DNA of 64,000 bases. Source: Taiwanofungus camphoratus. Its lineage: Eukaryota > Basidiomycota > Agaricomycetes > Polyporales > Taiwanofungaceae. The notes beneath the pieces were generated by a model that saw only the letters and a program-made list of their open reading frames with translations, searched no databases and had not been told where the DNA came from. Below, in pieces: positions 56,164 through 64,000 of this stretch (within the stretch, counting starts at the first letter, position 1; each line of letters opens with the position of its first letter). The stretch spans positions 2,604,001 through 2,668,000 of the forward strand of contig CP021220.1 in the NCBI GenBank assembly GCA_003999685.1. The letters run 5' to 3'. The translations under genes were made by a program, and so were the position numbers.

Positions 56164-58796
56164 ATGTCGTTGACAGGCCGTCAAGGCTCCATACAATTTA
56201 CCTCTAGATTCGTGACAACATACAATAGGCTCTTTCAGGCGAGCTATCACAATCACATAACTGGGGATGTCTTGACATTGAATTTGCTATGTACAGGGTC
56301 TTGCGCCCGAACAGATTGCTCCTTATGAAGATCCAACGAAGTTTTGGTCCGGCCTCCTTGACTTGGAACTCGATCCACAGTTTCTGTCAGAGAAATTGAA
56401 TGGAATAAGCAAGGAACAGTGCCTAGGACGTTTAAAGGTCCGTAAGGTAGCAGTGGATTCAGCCAGTCGCACACTCATTTGCGATCCAGTAGCCGACCTT
56501 AAACGCTGTGGTCTTATCATGTCTACATCATGCTCGCACTGCAGGATCCGGGGATCTCAAGAAAGAGCACGCTGTAGAAACTCTTTCAGTAATAAGTCGA
56601 TGCGTTTTAAGGAAGAACTTGGCTGGATGGGAAGTTATGGAGGTATTTGCAGGCGGAGTGGACAAGAGTGACAAGGTGTTCAATGTGGGTACTTCCGATT
56701 TTTTTTCCTCAACTGTTGCGTAGGTCTGATAGGGTCCAGGACCTCACAGCTACTATTGACGAAATTCTGAGTGATACCACCGCTCCAGGTATGGCCTGTT
56801 GCGCTGCCTGGATCTCGCCTACTTAAGAGACTGCGATTTAGTTAGGCTTCGTCACCAAGTCCTTCAACTGGGTGTTATCTTTGTCTGTGGTATCAGCCAG
56901 CTCAGTCCGGGTGCCTACTTCCTCAGACGCGACCTCTTCCCCAGTATCGTCACTGTATGTCTCTTAATCCATACAAAACTTCCAGAGGCTCATAAGACTT
57001 GTTTGTATGGAGACGATCACATCTCCGGACACTGAACAATTCACCTTCGAGGCTGCCCTGTTACTATCGCTCCTCGCGAATTTTCACAAATCGGATGCAG
57101 CAAAGCTCAATCCTTACCTCCGATGCATCAGGGAGACAAAGAATGATGAGCTTATGCGTAAAATCTGCTGGGCGTCCAATTTTGCCGCTGACGCCGTAGT
57201 GAAGTACGCAAATAGTGGATCTCGTTTCTATTCTTTTCGATCCAATAATTGTGCAGATCGTATCAAAACATACATGACGATTCTCCGCCTACACTAGTGA
57301 CCGCTTTTGGTTCACTGCTAGAATATTTACGACCTGATCGTGCGCTAGCATCCACACCAATGGATCCACCTCGAGAGTTGTTCAAGGATCAGTGAGATGC
57401 AAGCTGCCCAAACCAGTGATGGTACTGAGACAATCCTTTAGACCTATCGAGGCCTGCGTGATCTTGTTGCCTGTATTCGAATTCATCAGCGCCAATCCCA
57501 CATTTCGTGTTATACTAATGGAATCTCTAGCGTCGGGACCGGAGGAAAAAGGGACGACGAATCAGGTCTCACCGCTGCCTTACACTCTGATGACGTTGTT
57601 TTCTTATTTATTGCCTCATGCGTCCTCGACACATTCTTCGCGCTCAATCGCATATGCGAATCTATCGTTGAATATTCTTTTAGTAATGTCAGAGAGCAAC
57701 GAGATTGTCCACGGTTTGTGTCATGCAAGTCAGGCAGATATCAGGCTTTGTCGTCAGGTGCGAAACGTGTGCCCTCGCTTCTCGTCCGTGAGGAACTTAC
57801 GCCCCAGTACTGACACAGAGGCTTCCGCTTTTACCTTTGTCTCCTCCAAGAATACCTATTTGTTCCTTATTGGATTGCTGTGTGCTTTGGTTGCGCCACA
57901 ATCTGCACAAACGACTGGAAGTGCACTGTTATATGTATGTTTCGGTGTGATATCTGTCTATTTGTGGATGCCGATTTGGCCATGCAGAACCTGTATCAGG
58001 GTTTGCTATAGAGTGTTGTGGTATATGCAGAAAGAACACATTCGTTTAGGTGAGTCTGCGTGTCGTAAACCAAACATGAGGCTGACTTAGAGCAACCAGA
58101 GTATCATTGGCAAGAGATATGGAAGGCCCTTATCGGCCTCCTCGATTTTCTATCAAACAAACTAGACGGTCTGATTACAACAGGGAGGATTGAGCAACTT
58201 GTGCAAGAGGTAATTATGGGCTATCGAAATCGGATGTGTCGCATGCTTGATGTGCTATTTCTCAGACACTTTTGGTTCTTGATCTTGCTCTATGTCATTC
58301 AGAAACCATTTTGCCCAGCTCTAAGGTCATACATGAATTTGTCGTATGTACCTCCTTGTGAAGCTTGGAAGTCCCATGCTGAGAATGTGTTAGTACGAGG
58401 TGGTCCGATCAGCGGTAGTGTTCAAGAAGCAGCAAGTCCTCCTGGAAAAGCTATCACTGCCACAGCCTACGTCGCGCAAGCGGTTATCTGGCATGAACAG
58501 TGCTGTGGCGGAGGCGATGGCCAACATCTTCGCTACTACGGATCATTATGAAACAAAAATCATCGCTGCGGGAGCAAAGACTGCGAAGGATGCTCTGCGA
58601 GTCGTAGCGAAGGAAATTGAGAAGGACGGTCTGGGCTATGGCAAGAACTTGCATAGCGAACCACCGTCGTATGTATCGTCATCACTTTTTTGCATCATCT
58701 AGGCTCATGATGAATCGGTGATTCAGGAAACAATCGGAGGACGTGGTGGGATTTATTCGGTACGCTTACATGGATGGCATGTCTTTGATGCCTTGA
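56164..58796 (+). CDS. Armadillo-like helical protein, ARMH3/DUF1741 family
   Basis: Many exons of an all-helical protein. The start MSLTGRQGSIQFTSRFVTTY leads to NRLFQ, then by a GC-AG intron (56239-56296) to GLAPEQIAPYEDPTKFWSGL. The family signature VFVCGISQLSPGAYFLRRDLF (here IFVCGISQ) appears near 56870-56935, and further helices are FTFEAALLLSLLANFHKSDA, LMRKICWASNFA, VLLPVFEFISANPTF-like and SSKVIHEFV. The end reads SEDVVGFIRYAYMDGMSLMP with a stop at 58794-58796, obtained by using the strongest donor (GTATGT) and the acceptor near 58728. The human relative ARMH3 assists Golgi PI4-kinase IIIbeta recruitment; the fungal role is inferred from this family. Some central splice sites are not certain. 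Confidence 0.77.
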
Positions 58797-59477
58797 TACA
58801 CACCTACAATGCGGACTGCTATGGCACTCGACCTAGTCACGACTTGGAGTCATGGATCGTGCAAATCAGTTCAAACCCATCGGATCAATACAGCGATGTA
58901 TTCCACTTACTTACTGATGAATGTTCGAACGGTGTCGCGTAAAGGTGTACATTGAAAACGTCTTGCCTCAATCCGCCCGTCTGTATGCGCTCAATCCACG
59001 GAATCCCAAAATGGCATAAAGGGCGGGATTTTGACCGGAGGAGCGACGGAGCCGAGTCAAGTGAAAAAGTTTTTTCGTTATAGCGGTTCTCCTTCCCAAG
59101 CCAAAGTTACTCGAGTCCTTTGGCTCGTTTATGAGTCTACAAACGATTATTCCCTAGGATATCGCTAAAAAAAACCTTCAATGAGTGTCTACATAATATC
59201 GGAGTGCCTTTGCATCGTTTCCCAAGGAATCAAAACATTTAGGCTTTAGAGGAGGACCAGTTCGCGGAGTGGTCTCGGAGCGCCCGTGAGGTATGGGCGG
59301 TAGCTCAGGTCGCGCGTAGACTGTCTGGACGACGTTCCAGACGATAAGCCTTTGCTCTTACTCGGTGAATGGCTCGGTGAATACACATTTCTCATATCTA
59401 TTCCCAGGTTGAGAGCAAGGCGCCCCATCTCCGCCCTCTTCGTGCCAGCGTGTTCGTAGGTGAGTCTGCCATCGCCC
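58797..59477. other. Intergenic promoter region of the glycine decarboxylase gene
   Basis: This 0.68 kb contains the 3' UTR of the ARMH3-like gene and the promoter of the gene at 59478. A minus-strand frame at 59246-59479 looks Ser-rich but has no motif and overlaps the next gene's start codon; I do not call it. T- and A-runs near 59070 and 59165 are visible. Confidence 0.4.
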
Positions 59478-62400
59478 ATGGCGGCCCTTCGTCACGCTTT
59501 CCGGGTTTCTGCTGCTTCAGCCCGAGCTAGTGTTCCCTCTCACTCTGCTGGCAACTGGAGATCTGTTGTACGAGGTCTTGCTACAGCGCAGACGCCCTCG
59601 TCCCCGTTCTCTGCATTGGACACCTTCACTGACCGCCATATCGGTCCAGATGACCATGAAGTCTCTCATATGCTCTCGCAACTGGGCTATGAGTCTATGG
59701 ATGCATTCATAGCTGCTGCAGTGCCGTCTAAAATAAGAATAACGTCTTCGGCCGTGAGCAATGAGTCGATACCTTCTTTGTGCGAGTCGGAATTGTACCG
59801 GAGGGCAAAGCAACTGGGCAACGCCAACAAATCCTTCAGGAGCTACATAGGAATGGGCTATCACAATGCGGTAGTACCGCCCGTGGTCCTGCGCAATGTA
59901 TGTGATATTGCCTTTCCATGATCGGTATGTAGCCTGAATACCATTATTGATAGACTATAGAGAGTCCAGCTTGGTACACTCCGTATACGCCTTACCAGCC
60001 CGAAATTGCTCAAGGTACGTCTTCTTCGGCTGCAGAGTTGAACGCCACAGTCGTTGACCCTATGCTACTCGCAGGACGTCTCGAGTCCCTTGTCAACTAT
60101 CAGACAATGATCATGTCTCTGACATCCATGGATATCGCCAATGCCTCTCTGTTGGACGAAGCAACAGCGGCTGCTGAAGGAATGGTCATGGCTTACGTCT
60201 CTTCCAATCAGAAGAAGAGCGTGTTCCTGGTCGATCAAGGTGTTCTCCCTCAGACGATCTCGGTGCTCAGAACGCGAGCCAAGGGTTTCGGCATCCGTCT
60301 AGTCGTCGGTGACGTCTTTTCGGCGCTGAAGGACGAAGCCTTGCGCTCGGACCTGTGTGGTGTGCTCGTGCAGTATCCCGACGTGAACGGCAGCATCAAA
60401 GATTTCGGTAGTCTCGCAGATACGGTTCATGGTGCAGGCGCACTCCTTGTTTGTGCGAGTGACCTTTTAGCGCTTACCATATTAAAGCCACCCGGTGAGT
60501 GGGGGGCCGATATCGTACTTGGCAACTCTGCACGATTCGGCGTCCCTGCTGGCTATGGGGGCCCTCATGGAGCGTTCTTCGCATGTACCGACAAGCTGAA
60601 GCGAAAGATGCCTGGACGGCTGATTGGCAGAAGCAAAGATGTCTACGGGAACCCCGCATATAGGCTAGCTTTGCAAAGTACGTGCCTTATAGGCTATAGT
60701 CATCGCAAAATGGTTAACATCTCGACCTGATAGCTCGGGAGCAACATATCCGTCGTGAGAAGGCAACCAGCAACATCTGTACCAGTCAGGCTCTTCTTGC
60801 GAACATGGCCGCGATGTATGCAGTCTACCACGGTCCAGACGGTCTTCAGCGCATTGCGCACAAGGTCCACGTGCTTACCCAGACTGTCAAGTCATACGTC
60901 GAGAAGTATGGATATAAAGCTATCAACACGGACTTCTTCGACACGATCACTCTTGATGTCAGTGGAGCTGCTAAGGATGCTCAGGCGGTGCATGCCGCTG
61001 CTCTAGCTGCCGGGATCAACCTTCGTAAAGTCGATAGCAAGCACGTCGGCGTGACTCTAGACGAGAGTGTCGGGCCAGAGGACGTAGTCGATATCATCAA
61101 TGCCTTCGCAGCGGCAGCTTCGGCAGCTCCGATTTCCATCTCAGACCTTACTGCCTCTGAATCTTTGGCCGTACCGCAAGGTCTGCTGCGCACATCGAAA
61201 TATCTCCCTCACCCTGTGTTCAACTCGCATCATTCTGAGACCGAGATGCTGCGCTACATTTACCACCTCCAGTCCAAGGACCTGGGGCTTGTGCACGCCA
61301 TGATTCCCCTCGGCAGCTGCACGATGAAGCTGAACAGCACGAGCAGCATGATCCCTCTCACATGGCCCGAGTTTGGCAACGTACATCCGTTTGCTCCTCC
61401 AGACCAGGTCAAGGGCTACGAAGAGATCATCAAGGTGAGACAGACTGCTGGGACCAGTGCACGCTGTGCTATATCCTCATTGTGTCCATCCAGGAACTCG
61501 AGTCCGACTTGTGCAAGATCACCGGTTTCTACGCCTGCTCTGTGCAGCCTAACTCCGGTGCTGCTGGAGAGTACGCAGGCCTCTCCGTCATAAGAGCATA
61601 TCATGAATCCCGTGGTGAGGCCCACCGAGATATTTGTTTGATTCCAGTGAGCGCCCATGGAACGAACCCTGCCGTAAGGACTGCTGTCGCTTTTCTCTAT
61701 GACCGATGTTCATACGACCTTCTTATCAGTCGGCTGTTATGGCCGGTCTCAAGGTTGTTCCTGTGAAGACTCACGGAGATGGTAATCTAGATTTGGAGGA
61801 CCTCAAGGCCAAAGCTGAGAAGCACAAGGATGAGCTTGCCGCCTTTATGGTGAGATGATGAGCATCGAGTGCCATGTGAATGCTCATCATTTAACGTCAG
61901 ATTACATACCCTTCGACGTTCGGTGTATTCGAGGATGGGGTTCAAGATGTATGTTCTACTGCTCGCCATACAGGATTTCATTCATGTCGAGCTCTCTAGG
62001 CTTGTCGCATTATTCATGATAATGGCGGCCAAGTCTATCTCGATGGTATGTCGGACCCCTGGGTGAGATGCTTATCGCGATGGCTTCCATTCTCTGTTCT
62101 AGGTGCCAATCTGAACGCTCAGATCGGCTTGACAAATCCTGCCACATGTGGCGGGGATGTTTGTCACATGAACCTTCACAAAACTTTTGCCATGTAAGCA
62201 TATGTATAATTTCGCATGACCGGGAACTCAAGCTTTTAAATTCTAGCCCTCATGGTGGCGGTGGTCCCGGAGTTGGGTCAGTACTACTGATAGCTTTCTT
62301 GACCTCCCAATCCTGAAACTACTTTTCCAGACCTATCTGCGTTGCAGAGCACCTCGCTCCGTTCCTTCCCAGCCACCCCGTTATTCCGACCGGCGGAAAT

Positions 62401-63325
62401 CAAGCGATCAATGCTGTATCTGCTGCACAGTATGGGAGTGCATCAATCCTTCTCATTTCTTGGGCATACATAAAGATGCTTGGCGGCAAAGGCCTATATG
62501 AAGCCTCCAAGATTGCCTTATTGAATGCGAATTATATGGCCCATCGTCTTTCAGGATACTACAACCTTCGATATAAGAATGGAAATGGTCGGGTGGCTCA
62601 CGAGCTCTTGATTGATCTAGCAGAATTCGACAAGGCAGCAGGGCTCAAGGTGACCGACTTCGCAAAACGCTTGCAGGTATGCTTCAAGTATTCTCCGTCG
62701 AATATATCAATAAACCCACATTATGATGCAAGGACTACGGTTTCCATCCTCCAACATGTTCCTGGCCTATTTCTACCTGCATGTTAATTGAACCTACTGA
62801 GTCGGAAACTCTGGAAGAGATCGATAGGTATGAATCGCTTTCCTACCATTTGTGGGCACCGTTGACGTGTTCACCAAGATTCTGCGATGCAATGATACAG
62901 ATCCGGCGGGAAGCTGAAGATATAATTACAGGCAAACAACCCAAAGATAACAATGTATTGAAGAATGCCCCGCACCCCATTTCTGTGATTGCATTCTCCG
63001 AGGAAGCTTGGAATCGGTGGGCGCTCCATTGAGCGGACACATCAAACGAAACTCATTGTTCTACTTATATAGCCCATATTCTCGTCAGATAGCAGCATAT
63101 CCGGTGCCATGGCTTCTTGAAAAGAAATTTTGGCCAACCGTATCCAGAATTGATGACGGTAAGTGTCAGAGATGTATATTTGCTCAGTACTGACTTGCTC
63201 TTCGCAGCCTATGGAGATTTGAACCTCATCGTAGGTGCTCTGCTCTGCTGCTCCTAACTCTTTATTGATGCTCGTGGTAGTGTGACTGTCCTTCAGTAGA
63301 AGAATCGGCATCGCCCATTGCGTAG
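59478..63325 (+). CDS. GCV2: Mitochondrial glycine dehydrogenase (decarboxylating), P-protein
   Basis: The P-protein of the glycine cleavage system, PLP-dependent, mitochondrial matrix; it decarboxylates glycine and passes the aminomethyl group to lipoylated H-protein. The start [18 protein letters not shown] is a basic, Ser/Ala-rich transit peptide. Markers in order: [160 protein letters not shown], and the cofactor site [20 protein letters not shown] with the PLP lysine. The end is ASPIA (stop 63323-63325) after the conserved WPTVSRIDD / GDLNLICDCP block. About fifteen introns of 50-60 bp. It ends 142 bp from a convergent PPR gene. Confidence 0.93.
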
Positions 63326-63467
63326 ATACTGGCTGCAGATGTTTTCGCGTGGTACTTTCTCAGATATCCTACTCCTTTTGCGTTCCGCTCAACCGCACGC
63401 ATCACCCGCATTATTTATTATTACGTTGCATATCATATTAATCAGCAATAGATGACTCCGAGCTTGT

Positions 63468-64000
63468 TCATCGGTTAGAACGAAAGTCGTCTTGTAGTTT
63501 CATCCACAAGTCTGGTAGGTATCGCTTCAAACGTAAGCGGACTTCCAACTCCTGGTTTGTGTGAGAGGCAAATCGAAGTAGGATTCGTGCGGTTTCTTCG
63601 TCCGGTTCAATATCATCCCTCCCTTTTCCCATTTCCAAGCACATCTCTTTGAGAGCCTCGTGGATCACATCCATCCGGCATAGACATTCGATCCAATTCT
63701 TCCAATTCTGTTGATTGAGACAAAATCTATCGTCGTTCAACCTCGCCCAAATTTGCCAAGCTTTGCCATATGCCTTGGTATATGCACAAACATCCAGGAT
63801 GATACTCACACTGGCATTGTCGTGTTGGCCGGAACGGTATAGCGTTTCCCAAACTTGGAATGCCTCCGCAAAGCAACCTGCACGTTGATAGGTGTCCATC
63901 AACTGGTTCCACAAAACGGTGTCCGGTGTCACAGATGCATCAACAGAGAGGAAATGATGGGCCCGTCGAATCGATTTTACTAGTTGGTCCAGGGCACTGA
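63468..64000 (-). CDS. Pentatricopeptide-repeat (PPR) protein, 5' end cut by window edge
   Basis: The frame is open from the right edge (ALDQLVKSIRRAHHFLSVDA) to a stop at 63468. It contains PPR-like helix pairs: TVLWNQLMDTYQRAGCFAEA, SVSIILDVCAYTKAYGKAWQ, NQQNWKNWIECLCRMDVIHE and DEETARILLRFASHTNQ, each close to 35 residues apart. PPR proteins bind organelle RNA; a mitochondrial role is likely. N terminus, targeting peptide and start lie outside the window. The end of the protein is the unrepeated tail LRLKRYLPDLWMKLQDDFRS. Confidence 0.72.
   Translation of the reverse strand, partial: SALDQLVKSIRRAHHFLSVDASVTPDTVLWNQLMDTYQRAGCFAEAFQVWETLYRSGQHDNASVSIILDVCAYTKAYGKAWQIWARLNDDRFCLNQQNWKNWIECLCRMDVIHEALKEMCLEMGKGRDDIEPDEETARILLRFASHTNQELEVRLRLKRYLPDLWMKLQDDFRSNR

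Noticed and set aside
59246-59479. Minus-strand 77-codon frame with Ser-rich content
   Set aside because: It overlaps the start codon of the glycine decarboxylase gene, has no motif or splice partner, and lies in that gene's leader.

Overview
The window comes from the nuclear genome of a basidiomycete fungus, most likely an agaricomycete (mushroom-forming class). The signs are dense genes on both strands, many short introns (about 50-60 bp) that often cut conserved motifs, several micro-exons, large intronless F-box genes, and protein families typical of that class. No bacterial operons, rRNA, tRNA, CRISPR arrays or intact transposons were found. I annotate 26 protein-coding loci. Gene models were assembled by hand by joining reading frames at GT-AG (twice GC-AG) sites so that conserved motifs are restored; the outer limits are firmer than every internal splice site.

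Layout. 0-8 kb: 3' end of a TatD nuclease, a chromodomain/coiled-coil protein, the exocyst subunit Sec3, and a tiny two-exon ORF. 8-16 kb: a divergent homeodomain protein, ceramide glucosyltransferase, a TPR/F-box/leucine-rich protein (Pof3/Dia2 layout), an HVA22/Yop1 family ER-shaping protein and a second small homeodomain protein. 16-27 kb: a Zn2Cys6 transcription factor, the U3 processome WD protein WDR75/Utp17, and two adjacent, clearly paralogous homeodomain genes. 27-40 kb: an F-box protein, a PB1 protein with a p62/NBR1-like layout, a D-xylose-reductase-like aldo-keto reductase, a ketopantoate-reductase family protein and a 14-TM MFS transporter. 40-42 kb: an AT-rich, almost CpG-free, gene-empty block. 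42-49 kb: an FBXO21-like protein, then a divergent pair formed by an O-fucosyltransferase-like enzyme and a GDP-fucose-type transporter. 49-64 kb: a gene-poor stretch, a HxxxD acyltransferase, an Rsc9-like chromatin remodeller subunit, an ARMH3/DUF1741 protein, mitochondrial glycine decarboxylase P-protein and the edge of a PPR protein.

How genes may work together. The clearest functional neighbourhood is the head-to-head fucosyltransferase/GDP-fucose transporter pair: one would supply the Golgi lumen with the donor used by the other. Membrane trafficking and glycolipid genes recur (Sec3, ceramide glucosyltransferase, HVA22, ARMH3), but they look like a scatter of housekeeping genes and not a cluster. 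The most unusual regional feature is four homeodomain genes within about 18 kb. They recall a mating-type or homeobox-expansion region, but the usual agaricomycete A-locus flank genes (mitochondrial intermediate peptidase, beta-fg) are not in the window, so that reading stays a hypothesis. The glycine decarboxylase gene at the right end is the only weak positional hint towards it.
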